Shown: in pieces, positions 9,546 to 19,639 of the stretch
Numbering within the stretch: position 1 is the first letter of the stretch
How the letters are laid out: each line of letters starts with the position of its first letter
Origin: Arion vulgaris
Lineage: Eukaryota; Mollusca; Gastropoda; Stylommatophora; Arionidae
Length of the DNA stretch: 64,000 nt
Direction: 5' to 3'
NCBI GenBank assembly: GCA_020796225.1
Contig: CM036765.1
Coordinates: 35,430,066 to 35,494,065 of the forward strand
Notes under the pieces: generated by a model
The model's database searches: none
The model's input: the letters and a program-made list of their open reading frames with translations, nothing else
What the model was told of the DNA's origin: nothing
Program-made: the position numbers and the translations under genes

Positions 9546-10020
9546 GATTATATGGAAGAGGGGTTGATGGAAAAACATTGTCGGTTGACCACATAAGTTC
9601 AAATTGTCCCTCATTCCGATTGCCAGAAAAAACCTAAACAATAGAATTCCAATGACTAAGTCCGAAGTTGCATTCAACGTTTCCGTCATGAGCCACGATG
9701 ATTCGCGACTCAAAGACAGCTGAGGCAGCAGAGATCTCAATGTAAGTACCGTATGTGTACGGCTGAACCATGTACGTTTCATACTGTTGAGAAGACATAC
9801 AATCGTCAGTTCTATCGTCACAAATGAAATTTCCGTAGTTCTCATAATTTGACAGGATGTGGTTGACAATTTCATTGCAAACACAAACAGAAAATTGTTC
9901 AGTCCCAAACAGTGCGAGACTAAGCATATTAAAAACACATGTCTCGTCCCCTGTCACCGGTATAACAACAAAATCGGCTGCTTTTCCCTTAATAACAATA
10001 TGTTCTCTCCAAGTTCCGCC
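9546..10020 (-). pseudogene. OTU cysteine-protease-like domain, broken
   Basis: The minus strand from about 10015 reads LIGGTWREHIVIKGKAADF, IPVTGDETCVFNMLSLALFG, then YENYGNFICDDRTDD, YGTYIEISAASAVFE and, after an in-frame TAG, VFSGNRNEGQFELMWSTD. The layout matches OTU domains (P.DGNC.FR.LS.A..G; TYG.Y.E..A...; GHFE). The catalytic cysteine survives (DETC instead of DGNC), but the expected histidine of GHFE is glutamine (GQFE) and a stop precedes it, so it is inactive. OTU domains of this type occur in invertebrate mobile-element proteins; a decayed host OTU gene is the alternative. Confidence 0.6.
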
Positions 10021-10059
10021 GATTAAACAAAATAAAACGTTTGAGGAGAGTATTGAATA

Positions 10060-11085
10060 ACCGAAACTAAACTAACAAAGATTGTCAAATGGGAATACTT
10101 AAATACTAACAAATGGTAAATTCAATAATTGAACTGATTATAAACTGATAGAATAATTATACGATATGTTAAAATACTAATATAAAAAAAAAACCAGCAG
10201 TACTCCAGATTAAACTTACATATAACATTTGTACTGACGTTGGTATAATGTTTATTAAGATTATTTCATTAAAAGAATACTCATAGAAGCCAACAATGTC
10301 GCTGGGATCAAAATGACATGTCTAACCTAACATGATGCTCGTCCATCACGGGTGATGATGACCACACACATTTTCATCTAAGGGAATGTAGTTGACCTAA
10401 CATAGTCAATAATGTAATGTATACAGCAACCTCTTGTGTTAAATACTGAAGACTATTAATGACAATTCATTATCAGGACTAAAGTAGAGGTCAAAGTCGT
10501 TGTGACTTTCGTGAAATTGCTGTTCAAGATTTATGTCAATAGATGGACTTAAGAACAAATATAGTTTCTTGTTACAATCGATACGTTCTTGGGTACTGGA
10601 TTGACAACAACCCACTACATTAATATAGATTTTCTAGACAAATGTCACGATAATCAATATAGCGCCAGGCGGAATAAGATAATAGAACAATATAAGAAAG
10701 ACGTTGGCAATTATTATGCAGGTTTTTAAAAATAATGAATGCACAAACATTGCAACTGAGAAGAAAAATGGAGGACGAGATTTTTGTTGATGCTTGAGTT
10801 ATTGGTTACTTAACTGACGTAATTGCACTCCGGACAGCCCCATAGGTGCTCAGTCTCCTTCTACAGACATCGAAGAGTATGCATACTGATGGTTCCCATG
10901 GCTCGCTGATTAAACACACTCCTCACTCTACCCCTCAGGCACCCAGTTCTGCTTATACAAAGGGTTACTCCAAACTGCTTAAGTCGCTGGTTCGATTCAA
11001 CATCTATTTTAATGTTGATACTTGAGACAAATGAAGAAGCAGGTAGCGAAGATCATTTGTTGTATGTGTGTATTTAAATATGTAA
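10060..11085. other. Unassigned AT-rich region
   Basis: No coding region. At 10800-10870 TTGGTTACTTAACTGACGT and CCCATAGGTGCTCAGTCTCC resemble pieces near 42600-42660 and 55985-56050, so at least that part is an old interspersed repeat. Confidence 0.4.
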
Positions 11086-11436
11086 TGTATTCATACAGAA
11101 GAGTACTTAGAATATCATGGACAGAGGAAATAACAAATGCTTCTGTTCTACAACAGCTTGATATTAGAGAGAGGTTAAAGAGCATAACATCAAGGAAAAT
11201 TAAATACTTCGGGCACATTAAACGATATGAGTGCCTAGAAAAGAAAATTTTGGAGGAAATTTTGCATGGAAGAAGAATGAGAGGAAGACATAGAAGACGA
11301 TGGTTGCAATATATCATTGACGATCTGAGAATGACTGCTGCTGACGCCGGTCAACTCGCACAGAATATAGAGTTTTTCAGGACTGTTGTCATGTGAGCCA
11401 AGTTCCGGAAGGGACAAGCTACATGATGGTGATGAT
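11086..11436 (+). pseudogene. LINE C-terminus, L-B-like, frame nearly intact
   Basis: A frame open from 11022 to a TGA at 11394-11396 contains RRVLRISWTEEITNASVLQQ, ITSRKIKYFGHIKR, RRMRGRHRRRWLQYIIDDLR and AGQLAQNIEFFRTV. These are standard post-RT LINE motifs. The remaining UTR is short and ends in GATGGTGATGATGATG at about 11425-11440, the usual L-B tail. The upstream part (11022-11085) does not look like LINE. Confidence 0.75.
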
Positions 11437-11440
11437 GATG

Positions 11441-11512
11441 AATGTATTCATGAATTCATGGTGTGCTGTATTCATGAATTCATGGTGTGATGTATTCATG
11501 AATTCATGGGCT
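11441..11512. repeat. 24-bp tandem repeat x3 with a 12-bp palindrome
   Basis: The unit is TGTATTCATGAATTCATGGT + GTG(C/A), three copies. Each contains the perfect palindrome CATGAATTCATG. It begins directly at the GATGATG tail of the preceding LINE. Confidence 0.85.
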
Positions 11513-11754
11513 GTTTTATGTATACATTCACGTAACAGTAGTGCAAATATGAGTGCGGCAATGTATTTTTAAAGTCAATCCAATTACATAAATCTTCAGC
11601 AAACTTTGTGCAAAAGTATTTGACCTCTGTTTTATCTCTGATATTGAAATGTCCCTGATTTATTTCCGTCGGTAATTAACACAATCAGTTCTTGCATACA
11701 TTCCATTATTGACTTTGTTCCGTTAAACATATCATTTTGATCACAACGACCGTA

Positions 11755-12230
11755 CGCGTGTTTCTGGGGAAGCACAAAATAGTAACACTTCAACCTACAA
11801 GGCATGTCGTAAGAGGCGACTGAGGTAGGGGGGTCTAAGGAAGCTACCCTAGTAAATAAAAAGCGTCGCAGAAATCGGATGTGCTGCCCTTATTGTAGTT
11901 GCATAACTGGCACAACGTACAATCTCTCTTGGGCACAGATCACATACAAATCACAAAGGTTGGATTTTTGTTAGTTTTATTATTTTATTATTCGCTTTTA
12001 CTTGCTTATGTAAAACCATACATACTTGTCTTTGTTCCTGAAACGTGACAATTTATTACGTTTCACAGCAGCCTCCCTCTGGGTTTTTTCCAGTTCGGAT
12101 CTGATCCGCTCTGACAATATCTGAGTTGTAGGTTTCCGCATATCGCATACAAATCACAAAGAGTGGTTTAACAAGTGGTCGATATGGAGCGATTGAAGAA
12201 AACAAATATTACAGCATCGTAATCGACTTG
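11755..12230 (+). mobile_element. Interspersed repeat S6 carrying a nested insertion
   Basis: The outer repeat runs from about 11755 (GAAGCACAAAATAGTAACAC, CAAGGCATGTCGTAAGAGGC, AGCTACCCTAGTAAATAAAA) to 11958, then resumes at 12146 and ends GATTGAAGAAAACAAA. The interruption 11959-12145 is flanked by the same CATACAAATCACAAAG at 11943-11958 and 12146-12161. S6 relatives: 19136-19375, 55668-55925, 63906-64000. S6 shares the GTCGTAAGAGGCGAC core with S5. Confidence 0.75.
11959..12145. mobile_element. Short insertion flanked by 16-bp direct repeats
   Basis: About 187 bp with no relative I can name, although its TTCGCTTTTACTTGCTTATG / CTTTGTTCCTG part loosely resembles 19390-19450. The 16-bp perfect duplication is in the range made by target-primed retroposition, so it may be a 5'-truncated LINE or SINE copy. 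Confidence 0.6.
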
Positions 12231-12419
12231 TATGTTAACAAGTCTTGAGCACAATGAAAGGATCTTTTCGTAGCTGATAACAGCGTCAATATTAATGACA
12301 TGCTGACATTTTAATATTATTTGATGGAGATAGCAAACCCTTTTTTATAAATGCATTATTAATGGTACTCAGATGTCATGACTGGTGATATTTCTTTCCT
12401 TCACCAGCTCGTCCAATAC
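12231..12419. other. Unassigned spacer
   Basis: No repeat or coding signal recognised. Confidence 0.4.
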
Positions 12420-14500
12420 GTAATAGGGAGTATGGCACATTGGAGACAACAATATCGAGCAGGATTGTGGAGATCACCGCTGCTCCAGGGTTCTCTCGTT
12501 GGTGGCTGAGCAACAAGATACCCATATGATTATCATATCAGATTATGAATATACTTCAACGGATTGAATCTGGAAGTCTGCGCGCGGAATTGGTGGACAG
12601 CATTCGAATGTCTCATCTCAAGACACTGACTTGGCTGTACACATGTGGACATGCTGGAGTGCATGACAACGAACCTTCTGACTTTCTTGCAAACAATATC
12701 CCAGGACATGCTGGAGTGCAAGACAACGAACCTTCTGACTTTCTTGCAAACAATATCCCAGGACATGCTGGAGTGCATGACAACGAACCTTCTGACTTTC
12801 TTGCAAACAATATCCCAGGACATGCTGGAGTGCATGACAACGAACCTTCTGACTTTCTTGCAAACAATATTCCAAGACATGCTGGAGTGCATGGCAACGA
12901 ACGTTCTGACTTTCTTGCAAACAATATCCCGGGACATGCTGGAGTGCATGACAACGAACGTTCCGACTTTCTTGCAAACAATATCCCAGGACATGCTGGA
13001 GTGCATGGCAACGAACGTTCAGACTGACTTTCTTGCAAACAATATCCCGGGACATGCTGGAGTGCATGGCAACGAACGTTCTGACTTTCTTGCAAACAAT
13101 ATCCCAGGACATGCTGGAGTGCATGGCAACGAACGTTCTGACTTTCTTGCAAACAATATCCCAGGACATGCTGGAGTGCATGACAACGAACGTTCCGACT
13201 TTCTTGCAAACAATATCCCAGGACATGCTGGAGTGCATGGCAACGAACGTTCAGACTGACTTTCTTGCAAACAATATCCCAGGACATGCTGGAGTGCATG
13301 GCAACGAACGTTCAGACTGACTTTCTTGCAAACAATATTCCAGGACATGCTGGAGTGCATGGCAACGAACCTTCTGACTTTCTTGCAAACAATATCCCAG
13401 GACATGCTGGAGTGCATGACAACGAACCTTCTGACTTTCTTGCAAACAATATCCCAGGACATGCTGGAGTGCATGACAACGAACCTTCTGACTTTCTTGC
13501 AAACAATATCCCAGGACGTGCTGGAGTGCATGACAACGAACCTTCTGACTTTCTTGCAAACAATATCCCAGGACATGCTGGAGTGCATGACAACGAACCT
13601 TCTGACTTTCTTGCAAACAATATCCCAGGACATGCTGGAGTGCATGACAACGAACCTTCTGACTTTCTTGCAAACAATATCCCAGGACATGCTGGAGTGC
13701 ATGACAACGAACCTTCTGACTTTCTTGCAAACAATATCCCAGGACGTGCTGGAGTGCATGACAACGAACCTTCTGACTTTCTTGCAAACAATATCCCAGG
13801 ACATGCTGGAGTGCATGACAACGAACCTTCTGACTTTCTTGCAAACAATATCCCAGGACATGCTGGAGTGCATGGCAACGAACGTTCCGACTTTCTTGCA
13901 AACAATATCCCAGGACATGCTGGAGTGCATGGCAACGAACGTTCAGACTTTCTTGCAAACAATATCCCAGGACATGCTGGAGTGCATGGCAACGAATGTT
14001 CTGACTTTCTTGCAAACAATATCCCAGGACATGCTGGAGTGCATGGCAACGAATGTTCTGACTTTCTTGCAAACAATATCCCAGGACATGCTGGGGTGCA
14101 TGGCAACGAACGTTCCGACTTTCTTGCAAACAATATCCCAGGACATGCTGGAGTGCATGGCAACGAACGTTCCGACTTTCTTGCAACAATGTCCCGACTC
14201 AAGCTTGCCGAAGTATGGACAGAATAGGTATCATCAAAGCGGTGCGCACTCATTATGTAATATGGGCAAATTTCAGAATTGGACCGAGTGCGAGAATTAG
14301 AAGTTATGTATGGACATGCCAGACAGTGTCGTCTTTGTGATAGTGATAGAAGATATGCTAATCAACTTCTCATGGTTACGGGGAGGAAGTGGACTTTGGG
14401 AGGGCTGCTGCAGTGGAGGACGACGAACGCGCTTGGGAATGCCCAATGTGTCATGATGTCATCAAAAAACATAAAATAACACTGTTATTAGACCTAGGCT
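12420..14500 (+). pseudogene. R1/I-like LINE C-terminal region with amplified RNase H segment
   Basis: Before the array: LVAEQQDTHMIIISD (12504-12537), one frameshift, then MNILQRIESGSLRAELVDSI and RMSHLKTLTWLYT running into GHAGVHDNE. IISDS..I and GHAGVHGNE.SD are the D- and H/D-containing motifs of the RNase H domain in R1/I/Jockey-type LINEs. After the array: MSRLKLAEVWTE, then RVRELEVMYGHARQCRLCDS and, after a frameshift, DERAWECPMCHDVIKKHK, a C..C pattern usual at such C-termini. Broken by frameshifts; RT and endonuclease are absent. The R1/I clade is an inference. Confidence 0.7.
12647..14195 (+). repeat. 57-bp satellite made from an RNase H motif, about 27 copies
   Basis: One unit encodes GHAGVHDNEPSDFLANNIP (19 codons), a version of the LINE RNase H motif GHAGVHGNERAD.LA. 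Two variants alternate in blocks: HDNEPSD (12.65-12.89 kb and 13.4-13.85 kb) and HGNERSD (the rest). Three units carry a 4-bp insertion (TTCAGACTGACTTTC, at about 13021, 13253 and 13313), so the reading frame shifts three times and ends in the original frame. Copies are otherwise nearly identical, which implies recent expansion or homogenisation. Confidence 0.93.
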
Positions 14501-14589
14501 AGGGTGTATTTTAAAGTTGAAATATATACTTTATATTCTCCGCAAGAAGATCACACTTATTATTCAAATGTTTATTGGCTAGGTTGAAA

Positions 14590-14845
14590 GGGATGTGCCT
14601 CGGTTTGAAGAGTCACCTACAAGGAAAAGTACATATTACGGACACGTCAAACAACGGGAGTGCCTAGACAAGCTCATTCTGGAGGGAACAATGCTTGGAA
14701 TAAGAATGAGAGGGAAACAAAGAAGACGATGAATGACGACTGCTGACGCCGACCATCTTGCACAAAATAGATAGTTTTTCAGATCTGCTGTCATGGAATC
14801 CAAGTTTCTGAAGGGCCAAGCTACTTGATGATGACGATTCCCGTA
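14590..14845 (+). pseudogene. Degraded L-B-like LINE 3' end
   Basis: Collinear with 11160-11430: GGAAAAGTACATATTACGGA, GAGTGCCTAGACAAGC, GGAATAAGAATGAGAGGGAA, ACTGCTGACGCCGACCATCT, AAGGGCCAAGCTACTTGATG. Stops and deletions throughout; ends at a short GATGATGACGA tail. Confidence 0.7.
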
Positions 14846-14849
14846 CATA

Positions 14850-15110
14850 AGAAACAAACAAACAAATAAACAAGGACTTGGACCTTCTAATATTGTCTGC
14901 TCACTTCAATGTCACTATTCATCTATTGAAATGGTCCACATTATATAACAATACATTGACATTCTGGTAATATCCAATGAATGACTGATGTTTAAAAATA
15001 GGGACTAAACAGTTACTATAAAAATGTGTATGGTACAAACTGTTCTTTGACGTTCTATTGAGAAAATCTCATATGTATAGAAATTCAATATACATGTATC
15101 TAATAGCAAT
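14850..15110. other. Unassigned AT-rich spacer
   Basis: Nothing recognised apart from (AAAC)n-like CAAACAAACAAATAAACAA at about 14853. Confidence 0.4.
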
Positions 15111-15350
15111 AATGGTGGCGTCTGTGGCTTAGGGATAGTGACTCGGTCTATTAACCCCGACGTTCTGAGTTCGAATCACGCTGCGGACAGTTTGGTTGCA
15201 AATTGTTTCGTGTGGATATTTACAAAAGGACGATGTCACCACATATTCAGAAAGCAATGGTAAACTACTGAATGTTATAATGCCTAGAAAAATTACAAAC
15301 AGTGTTAAAAAGCTGGGGTTGATTCACAAAGTTCTGTAAAGGATATGCAA
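15111..15350 (+). mobile_element. SINE, family S3
   Basis: GGCGTCTGTGGCTTAGGGAT (A-box region), GAGTTCGAATCACG (good B box), then CAGTTTGGTTGCAAATTG, CAGAAAGCAATGGTAAACTA and AATGCCTAGAAAAATT. Collinear with 7885-8136 and 15558-15805 but more diverged at the 3' side. Confidence 0.78.
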
Positions 15351-15557
15351 TTAACTAACTAATAATAGCAATAATAATAAGACCCGTGTATCGCACTCGT
15401 TCGAGAAAACATCTTTGCTTACTCGTTGCAACATTTATGAATGTGTTCAATTGTGACGCAACATCCCTTATCTTGCACGGAAGCCCCACGTGAGGTGATC
15501 CGTTCAGTAGACACAATCGATTGAAATTATTGATTATTTTTTTGCTATTGGTTACTG
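15351..15557. other. Unassigned spacer between two S3 SINEs
   Basis: Contains an (AAT)n-like stretch at about 15360-15380. No other signal. Confidence 0.4.
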
Positions 15558-15805
15558 AGTGGGCGTCTGTGATTTAGCGGTAGTGATCTCGCTCACAACT
15601 GAAGAGCACCTGTTTCAAACTACACGGTGGGTAATTTGGAAGCAAATTTGTTCCGTGGATTCCTACCAATGGTAAAAATAGATTTCACCGTTCCGAAAAC
15701 TACGACAAACTACTGAACGTATAAGTGGTACCTAGAAAATCAATGACTGCTTTACTGTGATTGATGGCGACGTCCGGTCAAGATATGCCACCATTTTCAA
15801 TTTTC
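15558..15805 (+). mobile_element. SINE, family S3
   Basis: GAGTGGGCGTCTGTGATTTA, GCGGTAGTGATCTCGCTCAC, CTGTTTCAAACTAC (decayed B box), AATTTGGAAGCAAATTTGTT, AAGTGGTACCTAGAAAATC, GATATGCCACCATT. The same body as 7885-8136. Confidence 0.78.
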
Positions 15806-16389
15806 ATTTCATTGGTTACTGAACTGACTTCATATCACCCAGGGAAGGCCCATCCATACTAAACCTTCCTTAGTACGTGTCTGTGGGTTTGTATATTGCG
15901 GATTTCCTTTGTTCGATGGTTTAACACTGACGTTTTGAATCTTGCAAAGCATCGATTGAGATTATGACACAATAATGACCCCCAAACCTAGTCCAGAAAT
16001 GCATTGGAGATCAACAGTAATGACGTAAACCTCTATACTTGAAATAGTTGTCCTGTAAGCTCCATTCCGATCTGTAGCGACTCTACCTTGCACGCTAACT
16101 AGGCAGGAAACCTTGCATGAGCTCCCCCTTCCCACCACCACGATTCACATTTCCATCCCTATAAACAACAATAACATCATTGTTTGGGTTATATGCTATC
16201 AGCTGCTTATTTGCGTGTTCGACTTTCATATTGTCCCAATCTCTCTGTTATTTGTCAAGAGTAATGAGAACATTGCGGAAGATGTCATTACGTTAATTTT
16301 CCCCGTTCTTTCCCTTTCAGTAGAATCGCAAATGGTACACCTAGTCAATATCTTTATCCCCTTTGGCCATCCATGACTTTCCACACTAA
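15806..16389. other. Unassigned region
   Basis: No gene or clear repeat. It may hold more of the minus-strand LINE annotated next, but I could not identify a protein motif. Confidence 0.35.
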
Positions 16390-17200
16390 ATTATCATGCC
16401 CTTAATATCATAAGTATACATGTGCTGTCGGTGTCTCTGATAAACAGAAACTGGCATTTACAATTTGGTTTGCTTGATGGCATTACGGGAACGTTGTTAC
16501 AGAATGTCAATCATATATTTCATCTTCACATTGGGAGTATCTCTAGTGTGGCCAAAGACTATATGTATGCCTTTATTCCGAACACACCCCAGTCGTTCAC
16601 ATTAGGATCGCGATAAAGTGAAATGCAAAGTCTGTAATCTAAGATGGACAAAACCAGTTGATGAAACAAAAGGATACATATTTGCAGTTTGAGACGTGCG
16701 TTTGCGATAACCTTGATAGCTGCCAGGTCCTGCCTGCAAAATTGTTTTATTAGTTCAACAAGGGTTTCACAGATAGATTGAGGTGAAATATTAATCCAAG
16801 ATAGCGCAGCCAGTTACTACGCTCGATAGTTTACCCATCAAAGATGACTGGATATGTCAGTCTTGTTTGAAATTATTCAAGACGCAATGCATCATACACA
16901 CCAGTTAAGACTGACATGATATCTAGAAATTCTACACGCGAGATGGCAATACAATGACCTTTGATTTTATTGGATCATTTCCTGTCTATCTGACCTAGTG
17001 ATATATATTAAAATGTCATCTGCAAAAGTCAATATCCGGTCCATTCCGATTGGCTGAATTGTGGCTACATTTTCTGTGTAGATATTGAAAAACAGGAGTG
17101 ATAGAGGGAGACCCTAATCATGGGCATATGTGAGCAAAGTCTAACATCCATGTTCCTAACCATAGTGCAATGGTCCTCTCCCTAAAATAAGCAGCTGTCC
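16390..17200 (-). pseudogene. LINE reverse transcriptase fragment (R1/I-like)
   Basis: On the minus strand: GLPLSLLFFNIYTENVATIQ, PIGMDRILTFADDILIYIT, RSDRQEMIQ, later QDLAAIKVIANARLKLQIC and ILDYRLCISL.RDPNVNDWG. The run GLP.(GS)..S.LLFN.Y...., then FADD, is the RT palm with its catalytic aspartates; the later part matches the thumb/connection segment. Many stops; the GLPQGSVLSP motif is damaged (GLPLSL). It could come from the same LINE group as the RNase H region at 12.4-14.5 kb. Confidence 0.7.
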
Positions 17201-17699
17201 AGTTCATGAGTGAAGGATCCCCCACCATTTGTATACAGAGAATATCGTGATAAAAAAACACTTTATTATATGCCTTTTTTTTTAATCATTCATAACAACA
17301 ACAGTCTTGTTCTTGGGTTGGAAACTTTAGTAAACATCATAAATAGACGTACCATCATTGTCTCAAATTCCTTTCATTGTCTGGTAACTATCACGGTTTC
17401 AGGAAGGATGCTAGATGTCTTCAAATGACACATCATTCTGGCCTCTATCTTCTATGGACATTTGCAATAAACATTTTGTAATTTGAGTAGTGAATATACT
17501 ATATCTGGGGCGCAGTTCAGGATCCTTCCAATGTTTATGGGCAGTCATAAATAGCTATGGTACCAATAGCCAGATACCACAGCATTCACTATACTGTTGT
17601 TGAGATCCGTCTCAAAGACGTTAATGTATCACAATGAACTATGTGATGTGGTTATACTCAACACCATATGCACTGGCTGCGAAATAGTTAGACTTTTGT
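17201..17699. other. Unassigned region
   Basis: Short open frames only. No repeat recognised. Confidence 0.4.
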
Positions 17700-18015
17700 A
17701 TTGGTTATTCCCTTTAGTTGATGTCCTGAAAGATCTAAATGTTAAAGAGAAATTGGCTGATAAACAACATACTATACAGAAAAATTAGATACTTTGGTCA
17801 CATCAAGCGTCACGATGACCTGGAGAGAAAAATATTATAGGGCAGGGTCCCAGGACGCAGAGGCAGACCAAGAAGAAGATGGTTACAAGATATTAAAGAA
17901 ACTATGAATATGACCGTCGGCGAAGTGGGTGAACTGGCTAGAGACAGAGTGAATTTCAGATGCGCTGCAAAGAGAGCAACGTCCTATAAAGGATACGCAC
18001 CTTGATAATGAGGAT
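17700..18015 (+). pseudogene. LINE 3' end, family L-B
   Basis: DVLKDLNVKEKLADK in one frame, then RKIRYFGHIKRHDDLERKIL, GRVPGRRGRPRRRWLQDIKE and VGELARDRVNFRCAAKRAT in others, ending GGATACGCACCTTGATAATG with a GATGATT tail. A near-identical 3' end lies at 60487-60625. One or two frameshifts. Confidence 0.8.
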
Positions 18016-18264
18016 GATTCCCTTTAATAATTTAACTGTTAAATCTAAACCGCTAATTTAACCGTTAACCATTATGTTTTGTTACATATATGGCAACTTT
18101 TTATATTCCATGCTACCTTGCGTGGTTTGCTTGATAAAGGCATTTTGGTCGAAACGTCAGAATAGCCTGCTCTTACTTTGTGTTTTGTATTTCATTTTAC
18201 ACTGAGAAGGTAACAACTACATACAAGATCAATAAAAATAATTTAACAACTAACAAAACTGGCT
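18016..18264. other. Unassigned spacer
   Basis: Nothing recognised. Confidence 0.4.
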
Positions 18265-18530
18265 GATGCTGCAAAAAAGAAAGAAACATTTTGGACACAT
18301 AAAAAGACACGAAGGGCTGAAGAAGACCATCATGGAAGGAGGCATACCGGCACAAAGAAGAAGAAGAAGACGACGGAGAAGATGGATTCAGGATGTAACT
18401 GATGACTTGAATATCATGGCTGCATAGGCGGGACATCTGGCCTATGGGAGAGAGAAACTCCGGAGGACTGTTGGGGTGGTAAAGTTCTGCCCAGAACAAG
18501 CTATTTGATGAACAAGTAACTTGGTACAAG
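18265..18530 (+). pseudogene. LINE 3' end, L-B subfamily
   Basis: CATTTTGGACACATAAAAAG, ACACGAAGGGCTGAAGAAGA, GGATTCAGGATGTAACTGAT, CATCTGGCCTATGGGAGAGA, CAGAACAAGCTATTTGATGA. The same subfamily as the ends at 53600-53850 and 57840-58060. Internal stop in the AAEAGHLA-like segment. Confidence 0.75.
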
Positions 18531-19005
18531 AACTTTGAACCAATAACTGAACTATTACTCATCGCGTACTTCCTCCCCTTCTCGAAGCAAATTATTCACG
18601 GTAAGTTTATGAGCACACAGTTTGTTCAACTCCCTTATCTGTTGATGAACTTCTGTTATCGATTGCAATAAACAAACTCTTTACAGTTTTACGGTCGACA
18701 TTTTATTCGACTCGTCTTGGTACCCAGAGGTTAGTTGTTGTAGTTTAAGCTCTCACACAAACCAGCAATCGTCACATATACTTTATTGATGTCCCAACAG
18801 TAAACATGGTAGAACAAATCAAATATTCGACCTCTTGTCACGGACATCTAACAAATGTCATGATTGTTTCAGTAAATGTTATTCTTTGTTTGTTTGTTGC
18901 GTAGGAGATTAAATCCTCTTTAGCCGAGGCCTGCCCCTTTCAACAAAAGGACTAACCTTGTGTTGGTTAAATCAGAGCGTGTAGGCCAAAAAACATGAAA
19001 CATAA
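18531..19005. other. Unassigned region
   Basis: No gene or repeat recognised; GGCCTGCCCCTTTCAACAAA near 18930 has no partner in the window. Confidence 0.4.
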
Positions 19006-19136
19006 GAATTAAATCCTTTTAAAGAATCCACTTTAACTTAAATGTTTGTTCTTAACTAAGCTCGCTCGTTTGAATTAAATCCTTTTGGATAATCCACTTT
19101 AATGAAATGTTTATTCTGAACTAAGCTGGCTCGTTT
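19006..19136. repeat. Tandem duplication, about 65 bp x2
   Basis: GAATTAAATCCTTTTAAAGA at 19006 and GAATTAAATCCTTTTGGATA at 19072 begin two copies that both end AACTAAGCT(C/G)GCTCGTTT. Moderate divergence. Confidence 0.85.
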
Positions 19137-19375
19137 GTTTCCTGGGTTCGTAAGGGAAATAAAGAATAGTAACACTGCGACCTACAAAGCGATTGAGATA
19201 GAGGCCTAGAAAAGGTACCCTATTAAATAAAAAGCGTCACAGAAATCGAATGCGCTGGCGTTACTTGTAGGCGCATAACTGTCTGAACGTAAATTGCTCT
19301 TATGCTCAGATCAAATACAAATCACAAAGAGTGGTTTAACAAGTGATGGACATGGAGCGCTCGAAGAAGAAGAAG
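19136..19375 (+). mobile_element. Interspersed repeat S6
   Basis: AAAGAATAGTAACACTGCGA, GGCCTAGAAAAGGTACCCTA, TTAAATAAAAAGCGTCACAG, ACAAATCACAAAGAGTGGTT, ending CTCGAAGAAGAAGAAG. The GTCGTAAGAGGCGAC core is deleted in this copy (ACAAAGCGATTGAGATAG instead). (GAA)n tail. Confidence 0.75.
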
Positions 19376-19639
19376 GTGAAGACTAACTAAGCTTGCTTTT
19401 ATAGCGACCCATTGTAATGAAAGTTCATACTTGCTCTGGTTCCTGTCCCATGGAAATTATTAGTCTGGATCCAGTGATGGACTTACTCGGAGCTTGACAA
19501 GCTCCTCTTGAACTATATAATGTTTCTGTCTCAAAGAGAGATATCAGAAAACTGCAAACAATGAAGGAAATACTTTAGTTTGCAAAGAAAATAAGAGAGG
19601 GTAAGAGTTTATACCATGATCTGAATTTTGTAAAACTAC
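19376..19639. other. Unassigned spacer
   Basis: A faint similarity to the insertion at 11959-12145 near 19390-19450. Nothing else. Confidence 0.35.

Noticed and set aside
12533..14300. Several 150-324-codon frames on both strands through the 57-bp array
   Set aside because: 57 is a multiple of 3, so all stop-free frames stay open. Only the GHAGVH frame has an evolutionary explanation, as a LINE remnant.
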